Assembly (NCBI GenBank): GCA_017454265.1 | Contig: JAFTDJ010000003.1 | Span: 1-64,000, forward strand | Source: Bacteroidales bacterium | Lineage (GTDB): Bacteria; Bacteroidota; Bacteroidia; Bacteroidales; UBA932 | Direction: 5' to 3' | DNA: 64,000 nt | Part shown: in pieces, positions 1-8,925 of the stretch | Layout: every line of letters begins with the position of its first letter | How positions within the stretch are numbered: the first letter of the stretch is position 1 | Translations under genes and position numbers: made by a program | Notes under the pieces: model-generated | What the model was told of the DNA's origin: nothing | Seen by the model: the letters and a program-made list of their open reading frames with translations, nothing else | Database searches by the model: none

Positions 1-33
1 ACCCGGACCTTGTCCTAAGCCCGTGCCCCGTCA

Positions 34-1554
34 TTATATAATTAACCGCTCTTCGGCCCTGTGGAAGCGCCTGAGCGCCTCTTCCCGGCCTATGAACCGC
101 ATTATATCAGCTATTCCGAGTCCGCTTCCCGAGCCCGTGAGAGCAAGGCGGATACAGTTCATTACCTTGCCCATAGGCCATTCCCTGGCGCGAATGTAAT
201 CTTCCATCTCTTCTGCCGATCCCGTGGAGGCAAGCGCCTCGCGGGCCATAGTCACATTCTCTGCCTTCCAGAATTTGGCCGCATCCTTTTCGGTATAGTT
301 TTCAGGAGCTTTGAACAGATACCAGGCAATCTCCCAGAAGTCCGATACGAAAGTCGCACGCTCCTTGATGAGGGCGACTATTTCGCGAACCGTATTCTCA
401 TCCGTTTCTACTCCTTTGTCTTTAAGTTCGGGCATCCAGAGCGCGGCGAGTGAGGCGTCTGAATGCATGCGCAGGTATTCACGGTTGAACCACTTTGCTT
501 TCTCAGGGTTGAACTTAGCACCGGCCTTTCCCACCTTTTCCAGGGAGAATGCCTGTATCAGTTCGTCCATGCTGAAGATTTCCTGCTCGGTCCCCGGGTT
601 CCACCCCAGCATGGCCAGCAGGTTCACGAAGGCATCAGGGAAATAGCCGTCTTCCCGGTAGCCGCGGGAGACCTGCCCGTCCGGTGCGGTCCACTGCAGC
701 GGAAACACCGGGAAGCCCATTTTGTCTCCGTCGCGTTTGCTCAGTTTGCCGTTGCCTACCGGTTTGAGCAGCAGGGGAAGGTGTGCAAAGCGGGGACGTT
801 CCCATCCGAATGCCCGGTACAACAGGAAGTGAAGCGGAAGAGACGGCAGCCACTCTTCTCCCCTGATTACATCCGTAATCTCCATAAGATGGTCGTCCAC
901 TATGTTTGCAAGGTGGTAGGTCGGCAGTTCGTCGGCACGCTTCCAGAGCACTTTGTCGTCCAGCGTAGAGGTGTTGACTTCAATGTGTCCGCGTATCTCG
1001 TCGTCCATCTGTACGAGTTCGTCTTCCGGCATACGGAAGCGGACTGTCCAGTCCGTGCGTTCAGCAAGCAGCCGCTCCACCTCGGCCGGAGCCAGGGTGA
1101 GGGAGTTGCGCAGAGATCTGCGTGTGAGGGCGTTGTAGATGAAGGTCTGACCTGCCCCTTCTGCTGCGGCGCGCTGCTTCTCCAGCTCCTCTGCGGTGTC
1201 GAAGGCATAGTATGCGTATCCTCCCGCCACCAGTTGCTCGGCATATTTGCGATAAATGCCGCGTCTCTGTGACTGACGGTAGGGTGCGTGCGGATTGCGT
1301 TCGTCGGCCTTCTCGGCTACACGTCCGTTCTCGTCCAGTCCTTCGTCGGGTACTATGCCGCACCAACGCAGCGACTCTATGATATATTCCTCCGCACCGG
1401 GAACGAAACGGTGGGAGTCAGTGTCTTCTATGCGGAGTATGAAATCTCCTCCGTTCTTCTTGGCTATCAAATAGTTATACAGTGCAGTACGCACCCCTCC
1501 CATATGCAGGGGGCCGGTTGGCGAAGGTGCAAATCTTACTCTTGTCTTTTTCAT
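34..1554 (-). CDS. gltX: Glutamyl-tRNA synthetase
   Basis: This 506-residue class I aminoacyl-tRNA synthetase charges tRNA-Glu with glutamate in the cytoplasm. The N-terminus shows the ATP-binding signature FAPSPTGPLHMGG (residues 8-20, the HIGH-type motif HMGG at 17-20). The KMSKS-type loop appears as KLSKR near residue 272. Length is normal for the bacterial enzyme. Its ATG overlaps the ftsZ stop codon by four bases (ATGA), so it is the last recognisable gene of the division/cell-wall cluster and is probably translationally coupled to ftsZ. gltX is not a standard dcw member; its placement here is unusual but the product identification is firm. Confidence 0.96.
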   Translation of the reverse strand: MKKTRVRFAPSPTGPLHMGGVRTALYNYLIAKKNGGDFILRIEDTDSHRFVPGAEEYIIESLRWCGIVPDEGLDENGRVAEKADERNPHAPYRQSQRRGIYRKYAEQLVAGGYAYYAFDTAEELEKQRAAAEGAGQTFIYNALTRRSLRNSLTLAPAEVERLLAERTDWTVRFRMPEDELVQMDDEIRGHIEVNTSTLDDKVLWKRADELPTYHLANIVDDHLMEITDVIRGEEWLPSLPLHFLLYRAFGWERPRFAHLPLLLKPVGNGKLSKRDGDKMGFPVFPLQWTAPDGQVSRGYREDGYFPDAFVNLLAMLGWNPGTEQEIFSMDELIQAFSLEKVGKAGAKFNPEKAKWFNREYLRMHSDASLAALWMPELKDKGVETDENTVREIVALIKERATFVSDFWEIAWYLFKAPENYTEKDAAKFWKAENVTMAREALASTGSAEEMEDYIRAREWPMGKVMNCIRLALTGSGSGLGIADIMRFIGREEALRRFHRAEERLII

Positions 1555-2798
1555 TGTCTTCTGATTGCCGGGATGTTTTCTAAGTCTGAGAAAGCCTGCG
1601 CATCGGAAACCAGCAGTGCGGGTTTCTTGTCGGGGTCGAAGCGGAAGAGGCGCAGGTTGTCGGTAGAACTGTAACCTATGCGGGAACCCTGGCTGTCTTC
1701 TTCCAGTACCAGGCCGCTGGTGTGTGCAGATTCGTTTTTGTCGTATGTAAAGTTTCGGGTAATCATTATGTAATTGCCCATATCCCTGCGGGTGCCTACG
1801 ATATCTATGAATCTCAGGCCAGTCACTATGGACGTTATGTGAATATGGTCTCCTACATTGGGATCTTCATCCCAGATCAATCCGCGTTTGAAACTGTTCG
1901 CTCCGCCGGTATATTCGTCTATAAGCCTGTTTATCTCGGACATATCATCCATCGTAAGGCCCTGGTCGTTCTTGCCTCCTGTAATGTTTACCAGTACGTT
2001 CTTTGCAGTCTTGAGGTTGAAGTCGTTCAGCAGGGGAGACTCGAACGCCTGACGTACCGCGTCCTTCACCCTGTCCGGACCGCTGCCTTCGCCGTAGCCC
2101 ATAAGAGCCATTCCGCTGTCTTTCATCATGGTCACTACGTCCTCGAAGTCCACGTTGATATATCCCGGTTTCTGGATAATCTCTATAATACCCTTCACGG
2201 CGGTGGTAAGCACCTCGTCAGCTTTGGGAAAAGCGTCGTGAGTGAGCTGCCCGCCAAAGTGGTCGTACAGTTTTTCGTTGTTGATGATGAGCAGTGAATC
2301 GACGTTTTTCTCCAGCTCCTGAATGCCGTCAATGGCCCTGGACATTGCCCTGTCACCCTCGTTTTTGAAGGGAAGCGTAACCACGGCAACAGTAAGGATG
2401 CCTTTTTCCTTGGCCATCTTGGCAATGACCGGGGTGGCGCCGGTACCTGTGCCACCACCCATGCCGGCGGTGATGAACAGCATCTTTGTTCCGCTGTCTA
2501 TAATCTTGTTTTCGATTTCGCTCTGGCTGTCGATTGCCGCATTGCGCCCCTTGATCGGATTGGTGCCTGCGCCAAGTCCTGCACCCATCTGTATCTTCAC
2601 CGGAACCGGACTGCGCTCAAGGGCCTGAGAGTCCGTGTTGCATACTATGTAACTGCAGCCCTCTATACCTGTACGGTACATATAGGAAACAGCGTTGCAT
2701 CCGCCGCCCCCTACTCCTATGACCTTGATAATCTGGTCTGAGCGCTTCCAGTCGTTGGGAACCGTGGTTTCCAGGTCTATATTGAAATCTTCGAACAT
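1551..2798 (-). CDS. ftsZ: Cell division protein FtsZ
   Basis: FtsZ is the tubulin-like GTPase that forms the cytokinetic ring. The 415-residue product has the N-terminal GTP-binding glycines (VIGVGGGGCNAV), the tubulin signature GGGTGTG near residues 114-120, and the T7-loop region further on. A linker of only about 50 residues leads to a C-terminal peptide, DLENIPAIRRQ, that resembles the conserved tail bound by FtsA. The gene starts three bases after ftsA and overlaps gltX by four, in the normal ftsQ-ftsA-ftsZ order. At 415 residues it is within the range of bacterial FtsZ proteins. Confidence 0.97.
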   Translation of the reverse strand: MFEDFNIDLETTVPNDWKRSDQIIKVIGVGGGGCNAVSYMYRTGIEGCSYIVCNTDSQALERSPVPVKIQMGAGLGAGTNPIKGRNAAIDSQSEIENKIIDSGTKMLFITAGMGGGTGTGATPVIAKMAKEKGILTVAVVTLPFKNEGDRAMSRAIDGIQELEKNVDSLLIINNEKLYDHFGGQLTHDAFPKADEVLTTAVKGIIEIIQKPGYINVDFEDVVTMMKDSGMALMGYGEGSGPDRVKDAVRQAFESPLLNDFNLKTAKNVLVNITGGKNDQGLTMDDMSEINRLIDEYTGGANSFKRGLIWDEDPNVGDHIHITSIVTGLRFIDIVGTRRDMGNYIMITRNFTYDKNESAHTSGLVLEEDSQGSRIGYSSTDNLRLFRFDPDKKPALLVSDAQAFSDLENIPAIRRQ

Positions 2799-2801
2799 AT
2801 C

Positions 2802-4295
2802 CTACTGTTGCTTTTCTTCGTTGTTGCCCATATCGTCATACAGCCCTGCGAGCGTGCCTTCGAATCCTTTTTCAAGCACATTGCTGACTTTTTTCCAGAA
2901 AATTGTGAATCCGCCATCCTTCTCGGGCTTGTTTGGTTTGGCAGGCTTCTCTTTCTTCGGCTTCTTCGGCCTCTCCGGTTTAACGGGCGGCCTTTTTTCT
3001 ATTTCGTCGTCATCGAACAAGGTGTCTCTTACCGGAGGCTCGTCCTTGATTTCCACTACATTCACAGGAACGGTTTCTTCCTCTTCCTCTTCTGCTTCAG
3101 CAGTTACTTCTTCAGTGCAGTTGAGGTAAGGGTCCGTGACGGCTTCCAGAACGAGTCCTACAGAGGTCGCCGCTTCTACTTCGCCTATCCCCGGACAACC
3201 GTCCGAACCGAATTTCCTTGCAAGCGGATAGCCCACTCTCACATTGTAGCCCGACATTTCCTTTATAAGGGTGCAGAGGTTGGGCAGATTGGCTGTACCG
3301 CCGGTGAGCACGATGCCGCAGCGCAGACGGTCTGCAAACCCGCTCTCCTGGATCTGGTACAGCAAGGCTTCCACTATTTCCCTGCAGCGGCTGTTGATGA
3401 TTTCCGACAGGTATTTGATGGGCAGATTCTCAAAACTGCCGTTTTCCTCATCGTTGATCTGCAGGATCTTGTCCCCCATGTTCTGGAGCCTCTCTGGCAT
3501 GCAGGCTCCGAATGCCAGCTTTATGTTTTCTGCAAGAGTATCGTCGAAAGCACATTCCAGGCGAATGTCGGTAGTTACATTCTTGCCGCCGAAGGGGATG
3601 TATGAGAAGAAGCGCATTATTCCTCCCTGGTATATCGCCAGCGAAGAAACGCCGGCTCCGATTTCCATCAGGGCCACGCCGTTGGTCATCTCGTCATTCT
3701 TAAGGACTGCGTTGCCCACAGCTGCAGGTGTAAATATGGGCTGAGCCAGGGCTACACCGGCGTCGTTGAGCATAATGTCTATATTGTGTGCAGCCTTCTT
3801 CTTGCCTACGAAAATCTTGAAATTGCCCGAGAGCTTGTCGCTGGTGGTGCCGACGACGTCTTCCTCGCTGCCTATCACGTCGTCTGTGGAGAACGACTGC
3901 GGCACTGCTCCGTAAATCATTTCTGAATTGCTGTCGCTGAGCGGATAAGTGTCCAGAGCGATGTTTTTGAGGGCGTTGATTTCGTCTTGCTCAATCAGGG
4001 CTGATGGAACGCTGCGCACAATCTCTGCGCTGGCGGTTTCCTGACGGACTCCGTAGCGTGGAAGGCCTACTACAACCTGCATGATCTTTATCTGCAGCTC
4101 ATCTTCGGCCTCGGCAATGGCTGCACGCAGCGGCACGGCCGCCCTGCGGGGGTTGAACACGCAGTTGTAGCGCATTCCGTCCGACGGCCTTTCCTTGTAG
4201 TAGATGATTTGCACATTGTCTCCCAGCACTTTAGCTACGCATAGTGCCAGTTTGGACGTGCCTAGATCTACTGTCGCTATATATCTTTCCTGCAT
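2802..4295 (-). CDS. ftsA: Cell division protein FtsA
   Basis: FtsA is an actin-like ATPase that tethers FtsZ to the membrane. The 497-residue protein begins with the phosphate-binding loop ATVDLGTSK and contains later actin-fold motifs such as GIVLTGGTANLP. After the ATPase core it carries a long charged linker rich in Lys and Pro (roughly residues 420-460). A terminal segment with FWKKVSNVLEKGFEG then looks like the membrane-targeting amphipathic helix. The linker makes it longer than the enterobacterial protein (about 420 residues). Its start overlaps the 3' end of ftsQ by 19 bases, indicating tight operon packing. Confidence 0.95.
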   Translation of the reverse strand: MQERYIATVDLGTSKLALCVAKVLGDNVQIIYYKERPSDGMRYNCVFNPRRAAVPLRAAIAEAEDELQIKIMQVVVGLPRYGVRQETASAEIVRSVPSALIEQDEINALKNIALDTYPLSDSNSEMIYGAVPQSFSTDDVIGSEEDVVGTTSDKLSGNFKIFVGKKKAAHNIDIMLNDAGVALAQPIFTPAAVGNAVLKNDEMTNGVALMEIGAGVSSLAIYQGGIMRFFSYIPFGGKNVTTDIRLECAFDDTLAENIKLAFGACMPERLQNMGDKILQINDEENGSFENLPIKYLSEIINSRCREIVEALLYQIQESGFADRLRCGIVLTGGTANLPNLCTLIKEMSGYNVRVGYPLARKFGSDGCPGIGEVEAATSVGLVLEAVTDPYLNCTEEVTAEAEEEEEETVPVNVVEIKDEPPVRDTLFDDDEIEKRPPVKPERPKKPKKEKPAKPNKPEKDGGFTIFWKKVSNVLEKGFEGTLAGLYDDMGNNEEKQQ

Positions 4296-5032
4296 ATTAT
4301 TTGTTTATTGTATTTCAAATTCACGCTCTTGTAGTAGCCTTCGCCCTTTGCCGGGAGAATATGACTGAAGTATTTGTCCATACGGGCGAATTTTCCGTCA
4401 AGCTTGTCCGGATAACCCAGGATGAAGCGTTCCTTGCCTGAATTGACCCTCAGTTCAAGGTCTCCCCGGGAATTCACGCTTATGCCGCTCACCCGCTCTC
4501 TCCACTTCTTGGAACCCTGTATGTAATTGACCAGGCTTATCACACCCCTGGCCCAGGCCTCTCCGGATTCGCTTTCAAGAGAAGGAATGGTACCCTCAAT
4601 CACAGGCACGTCGGCCGTATAGCTGCTGTGGAGAGGGAATACAAAGCCTTCCTTGTCTACGTAAAATCCTTTGTCTCCACGCTGGAAGCGCAGTACCGGT
4701 TGCCGCTGCTGTATGCTTATGTGGAGTATTCCGTCGTTTGTTGTCCATGCTTCGCTCTTGAGTACCACCCCTTTCTCTTCCAGCATCTTCTCCAGGCGAT
4801 AAAGGTCCAGGCTGTCCAGCCGTACACCTATGTATGTGCCGTATTTCTTGTCTACGAACCCCTTGATATCCTCATCGGTAACGAATTCGTACTTGTCCTT
4901 TATCTGTACGTCAAGGCCGTCGCACAGTATGGCTCTGCGCTCACTGCGGGCACAGCTTCCCAGCAGGCCGAAACCGGCGAGGAGCAGGGCGGCGGCGCTG
5001 CATACGACAATTATGCGTGGACTAATCTTCAT
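4277..5032 (-). CDS. ftsQ: Cell division protein FtsQ/DivIB
   Basis: This is a 251-residue bitopic membrane protein of the divisome that links FtsL-type proteins to the septal synthase. A short N-terminal cytoplasmic stretch is followed by one hydrophobic segment (about residues 6-25). A POTRA-like region (about 35-105) and a periplasmic FtsQ domain follow. Sequence similarity of FtsQ is always low, so the assignment leans on topology and on its position between murC and ftsA. The ATG shares one base with the murC stop. The hydrophobic segment ends with LLGSC, which looks like a lipobox but sits inside the expected signal-anchor; I regard it as a membrane anchor. Confidence 0.85.
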   Translation of the reverse strand: MKISPRIIVVCSAAALLLAGFGLLGSCARSERRAILCDGLDVQIKDKYEFVTDEDIKGFVDKKYGTYIGVRLDSLDLYRLEKMLEEKGVVLKSEAWTTNDGILHISIQQRQPVLRFQRGDKGFYVDKEGFVFPLHSSYTADVPVIEGTIPSLESESGEAWARGVISLVNYIQGSKKWRERVSGISVNSRGDLELRVNSGKERFILGYPDKLDGKFARMDKYFSHILPAKGEGYYKSVNLKYNKQIICRKDI

Positions 5033-6393
5033 CAGCGTGAGTTCAACAGTTGTTCTATCGGTTCTATGTATCTGTCTATATTGCCGGCGCCGAAGGTTGC
5101 AAGCACGTCCAGCTCTTCCCCGGCCAGTACATCCATGAGTTCTTCTTTGCGTATCAGCATCTTGCGGGGGGCGGTCACGTCTTTGAAAATAAGCTCTGAA
5201 GTGACACCCGGGATGGGCTCTTCACGTGCAGGATAAATATCCAGCAGGATAAGGCAGTCCAGCGCGCTGAGCGCTTCTGCGAATTCGTGTGCGAAATCCC
5301 TGGTGCGGGTGTACAGATGCGGCTGGAACACTCCGGTAATCTTCCGCCCGGGGAATATGCCGCGCAGCGACGAAATCGCGCTTGCAAGCTCCGCCGGATG
5401 GTGTGCGTAATCGTCGATATATGTGAGCCCCGGTTTGCTGACGTGTTCGTCCAGCCTCCGGCGGGCCCCTGTGAAGCTGCCGATTGCCGCCCGGACCCGC
5501 TGCGGATCCACTCCGTATTGCAGGCACACGGCTGCCGCTGCGATGCTGTTCTCGACGTTTACCCACCCGAGGGCGCCGACGCGTATGTCCTTGAGCACGC
5601 CTCCGGGATGCACGAGGTCGAAGATGTAGTGCCCGTCGGCTTGCAGGCGCAGGTTCCCGCCGTGGAAGTCGGCTGCCGCATCGTCGAAGTGATAACTAAG
5701 TATGCGCGCGCTCACCTGATCCTGGCTGATCGGCAGGCCATATTTGAGGATCAGCGTATCGCTTACCTGGGAGGCAAACGCCCTGAAGGCCTCCTGTACG
5801 TGCTGGAGATCACCGTAGATGTCCAGATGGTCGGCATCCATTGCGGTGATTACTGCAATCTGAGGGTGCAGCTGGAGGAACGAACGGTCGAATTCGTCTG
5901 CTTCGGCAACTACCGTGGGGGTGCTGCTCATCAGCAGGTTGGTTCCGTAGTTCTTTGAAATGCCGCCCAGGAATGCGGAACATCCCGCTCCGGACTCGGT
6001 AAGTATGTGTGCCACAAGGGTTGAGGTCGTAGTCTTGCCGTGTGTGCCGGCTACCGCGAGACAGGTCTGCCCCTTGGTGATTTCTCCAAGGGCGAGGGAA
6101 CGTTTCACTACTCTGTATCCATGTTCACGCACGAACACCAGTTCTTTCAGGTCTGCCGGTACGGCGGGGGTGTAAATGACGAGCGTGGAGCCGGCATCCG
6201 CGGGTATGCGCGTGCAGTCATCCTCGAAATGTACGGATATGCCTTCTGCTTCCAGGCTGGCGGTAAGAGGGGAGGGCGTGCGGTCGTAACCGCTCACCTC
6301 CAGCCCGCGGAATTTGTACCAGCGGGCAATAGCGCTCATTCCTATGCCGCCTATTCCGATGAAATAGACGTATTTGAGTTTACTTTCCCCCAT
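5032..6393 (-). CDS. murC: UDP-N-acetylmuramate--L-alanine ligase MurC
   Basis: MurC adds L-alanine to UDP-MurNAc, the first peptide step of peptidoglycan precursor synthesis, in the cytoplasm. The N-terminal Rossmann motif GIGGIGMSAIA and the ATP-binding loop AGTHGKTTT (near residues 113-121) identify the Mur ligase family. The segment DDYAHHPAE is typical of MurC. I place the start at the ATG ending at 6393 (453 residues), preceded by GGAG. A longer reading from a TTG at 6420 would add nine residues that do not resemble MurC. The start overlaps the end of murG by 14 bases, and the stop touches the ftsQ ATG. Confidence 0.95.
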   Translation of the reverse strand: MGESKLKYVYFIGIGGIGMSAIARWYKFRGLEVSGYDRTPSPLTASLEAEGISVHFEDDCTRIPADAGSTLVIYTPAVPADLKELVFVREHGYRVVKRSLALGEITKGQTCLAVAGTHGKTTTSTLVAHILTESGAGCSAFLGGISKNYGTNLLMSSTPTVVAEADEFDRSFLQLHPQIAVITAMDADHLDIYGDLQHVQEAFRAFASQVSDTLILKYGLPISQDQVSARILSYHFDDAAADFHGGNLRLQADGHYIFDLVHPGGVLKDIRVGALGWVNVENSIAAAAVCLQYGVDPQRVRAAIGSFTGARRRLDEHVSKPGLTYIDDYAHHPAELASAISSLRGIFPGRKITGVFQPHLYTRTRDFAHEFAEALSALDCLILLDIYPAREEPIPGVTSELIFKDVTAPRKMLIRKEELMDVLAGEELDVLATFGAGNIDRYIEPIEQLLNSR

Positions 6394-7519
6394 TCTCCAA
6401 GAGTTTGTATATTTCTTCAACTATTGTGTGTGCGGCATCAGGCAAGGCCATGGCCGCTGCATTCTTCTCAAGTTCTGATATCCTTTCTGTATTATTGACA
6501 AGTTCCAGGGCCTCCGGAAGCAGTTTTTCGCAGGCTTCGTCGTCACGAATCATTACTGCGGCGTTCTTGCGTACAAGAGCCATGGCATTGTGCGTCTGAT
6601 GGTCTTCAGCTACGTTTGGCGAAGGCACGAATATGGCCGCTTTTGCCGTAGCGCATATCTCGGAAACGGACGATGCACCGCTGCGGCTGATGATCAGGTC
6701 TGCAACTGCGTAGGCAAGGTCCATCCTGGCTATGAAATCCGTATAATGTACAGACGGCATCTCACGACCCGCCATAAAGCTGTCTATGCCTTTCTTGTAA
6801 TATTTGCCGCACTGCCACAGAATCTCCACATTCTCTCCTCCCCGGCCTCCTTCTTCTATCCAGGACTTGACGGCCTGGTTGAGAGTGCCGCTTCCAAGGC
6901 TTCCGCCTACTATCAGGATATGCTTTTTCTCCGGCGAGAAACCGTAAAATGCCAGCCCTTCTTCCCGTTCAGCTGCACTGTAGGGGTGCATGGACGGACG
7001 TATCGGGTTGCCGCTCATCACAATTTTTTCTGCCGGGAAGAACCTCTCCATCCCTTCGTAAGCCACGCAAATTTTCTGGACTTTGGAGCCAAGCATTTTG
7101 TTGGTGAGACCTGCAAAACCGTTTTGTTCCTGAATGAGAGCGGGGATGCCCGTGCGCACGGCAGCCATCAGCAGGGGCGCGCTGGCGTATCCGCCAACAC
7201 CCACGGCAATATCCGGATTGAACTCCTTTATAATCTTGCGGGCCTTGCGAATACTGCTCAAGAACTTGGCAGGTACCATGATGTCCCCTGCAATGTTGCG
7301 AAGCGTCATCTTCCGTTGCAGACCGGTGATGGGGAGACCGATGATGCGGAATCCTTCGGCAGGCACCTTCTCCATTTCCATCTTGCCCTCGGCTCCCACG
7401 AAGAGAATCTCGGTGTCCGGATTCACCTTCTTCAGTTCCTTGGCAATGGAAACGGCGGGGAAGATGTGCCCTCCGGTGCCGCCACCGCTGATAATTACCC
7501 TGATTTTTTTATATTCCAT
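6380..7519 (-). CDS. murG: UDP-GlcNAc:lipid I N-acetylglucosaminyltransferase MurG
   Basis: MurG is the membrane-associated GT28 enzyme that adds GlcNAc to lipid I to make lipid II. The glycine-rich N-terminus (SGGGTGGHIFPA) is diagnostic, and the C-terminal donor-binding region includes ISRSGASSVSEI. I favour the ATG ending at 7519 (379 residues, MEYKKIRV) because the glycine loop then sits at the usual distance from the N-terminus. An ATG at 7534 adds five residues and cannot be excluded. Either start overlaps the end of ftsW, so the two genes are likely coupled. Confidence 0.94.
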   Translation of the reverse strand: MEYKKIRVIISGGGTGGHIFPAVSIAKELKKVNPDTEILFVGAEGKMEMEKVPAEGFRIIGLPITGLQRKMTLRNIAGDIMVPAKFLSSIRKARKIIKEFNPDIAVGVGGYASAPLLMAAVRTGIPALIQEQNGFAGLTNKMLGSKVQKICVAYEGMERFFPAEKIVMSGNPIRPSMHPYSAAEREEGLAFYGFSPEKKHILIVGGSLGSGTLNQAVKSWIEEGGRGGENVEILWQCGKYYKKGIDSFMAGREMPSVHYTDFIARMDLAYAVADLIISRSGASSVSEICATAKAAIFVPSPNVAEDHQTHNAMALVRKNAAVMIRDDEACEKLLPEALELVNNTERISELEKNAAAMALPDAAHTIVEEIYKLLENGGK

Positions 7520-8924
7520 AATCGTCGAATTCATCGTTTACCATCTCATCTTCTTCCTGAATCTCCGGTTGTTCTTCGGGCTCTTCCGGAATGTCCATGG
7601 GTTTTCCGCTCTCGAAGTCGTCCAGATCCTGCAGTCCGGTGCTTACATTCTCCTTGAGTTGCAGCAGAGGCTTTGCATCGCGCTGCTCCTTCTCTATTCT
7701 CCGCTGAGCTATCCTGCTGAAAGACAGGATGATGCCGAATGCAAGGCTAAAGCATAGGAAAGCGCTGTTTCCGTGACTGATCAGCGGCAGGGTCTGTCCT
7801 GTCATAGGTCCTATGTCGGCGTTTACGAACATATGCAGGAAGGCCTGCCCGGTAATAAGCATACACAATCCTGAAACTGAAATCTTGGCGTACAGGTCTT
7901 TGCCGCAGTTGCGCACAATAATTGACCCTCTGGCCATCAGCGATACATACAAAAACATGATAATGAGTGCGCCCCAGAGTCCGTATTCCTCTATGATGAA
8001 GCTGAACATATAGTCTTCCGATATGTCCGGTACCACATATCTCTGGGTGCTCTGGCCGGGCCCCTTGCCTAGGATCCCGCCCTCCTTGATAGCTATTTTG
8101 GCGCTGTATGGCTGGCGAATCTTGTCCAGAGCCTTGTAATATTCTTCGGAGCCCTCCCTGGCGTCTATTACCTGCTGCTCCCAGTCCTCTCCCTCGGAGA
8201 TGCGGCTGAGGGCTGTTCCGATTCGTCCGAACGCCTTGTGTCCGCTGATTTCGTAAATGCCCCAGCATCCACCGATTATTACCACGGCTGCGGCGCCCAG
8301 AAGTGCCATGTCCCTTATGTTGCCGCCTCCAAGCAGGATCACGATAAACATAATGCCGCCGATGAAAAGCGCTGCGGAGTTGGAGCCGGGAATAATCATC
8401 AGCAGGATTATGAGAAATGGAGCGTATATGTACAGTATTTTTTTCCAGATGGCCTTCCGTGGACCCTTCAGCTCGCCTTTCTTGAAAGCGTCCATAGCCC
8501 AAGCCAGGTAAAGCACCATTGCCACTTTCACCACCTCGAATACGTGAACCTGCACACCGGCAATCTGCAGGATGCGGCGGGCTCCGTTGAGTTCGATGGA
8601 ACGGAGGATGCCCGTATCTATCTTGGAGAGGAGCAGGGCCAGGAGACCGAACGATACCAGGAAGCCCCATTGTGACAGCCAGCGGAAAATCTTGATATTC
8701 TTTATGTTGTAGCAGACTATGATAAGCACAAGCCCGGCGGCCACTATGAAGAGCTGGCTCTTCACGATGTCCAGGCGGGTCTGGCTGCCTTCGAGCAGGC
8801 GGGAGCTTGAGGAAAAGATGCAGACGATGGAAACCAGAATCAGCATAAGCGCAATGATCCATACCACCTTGTCTCCCTCAATGCGGTCGAAGAAATTCCA
8901 GACTGTGCGTTTCTTTGAAGTCAT
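7509..8924 (-). CDS. ftsW: Septal peptidoglycan polymerase FtsW (SEDS family)
   Basis: This is a 471-residue multi-spanning SEDS protein that polymerises lipid II at the septum with FtsI. About ten hydrophobic segments are visible, and the late conserved region reads GPMTGQTLPLISHGNSAF, typical of FtsW/RodA. Position between murD and murG fits FtsW rather than RodA. The C-terminal cytoplasmic tail (from about residue 425) is strongly acidic and ends in DEFDDYGI; this extension goes beyond the SEDS core and its role is unknown. The start lies one base after the murD stop. Confidence 0.93.
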   Translation of the reverse strand: MTSKKRTVWNFFDRIEGDKVVWIIALMLILVSIVCIFSSSSRLLEGSQTRLDIVKSQLFIVAAGLVLIIVCYNIKNIKIFRWLSQWGFLVSFGLLALLLSKIDTGILRSIELNGARRILQIAGVQVHVFEVVKVAMVLYLAWAMDAFKKGELKGPRKAIWKKILYIYAPFLIILLMIIPGSNSAALFIGGIMFIVILLGGGNIRDMALLGAAAVVIIGGCWGIYEISGHKAFGRIGTALSRISEGEDWEQQVIDAREGSEEYYKALDKIRQPYSAKIAIKEGGILGKGPGQSTQRYVVPDISEDYMFSFIIEEYGLWGALIIMFLYVSLMARGSIIVRNCGKDLYAKISVSGLCMLITGQAFLHMFVNADIGPMTGQTLPLISHGNSAFLCFSLAFGIILSFSRIAQRRIEKEQRDAKPLLQLKENVSTGLQDLDDFESGKPMDIPEEPEEQPEIQEEDEMVNDEFDDYGI

Positions 8925-8925
8925 C

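Noticed and set aside
1-34. Possible start of the next minus-strand gene at the ATG (32-34) overlapping the gltX stop
   Set aside because: Only 11 codons are visible and they show no recognisable motif, so a gene cannot be supported; nothing else is seen in bases 1-33.
5007-5032. FtsQ as a lipoprotein because of LLGSC near its N-terminus
   Set aside because: The Cys is at the end of the expected signal-anchor and FtsQ proteins are bitopic; position and topology favour an anchor over cleavage.
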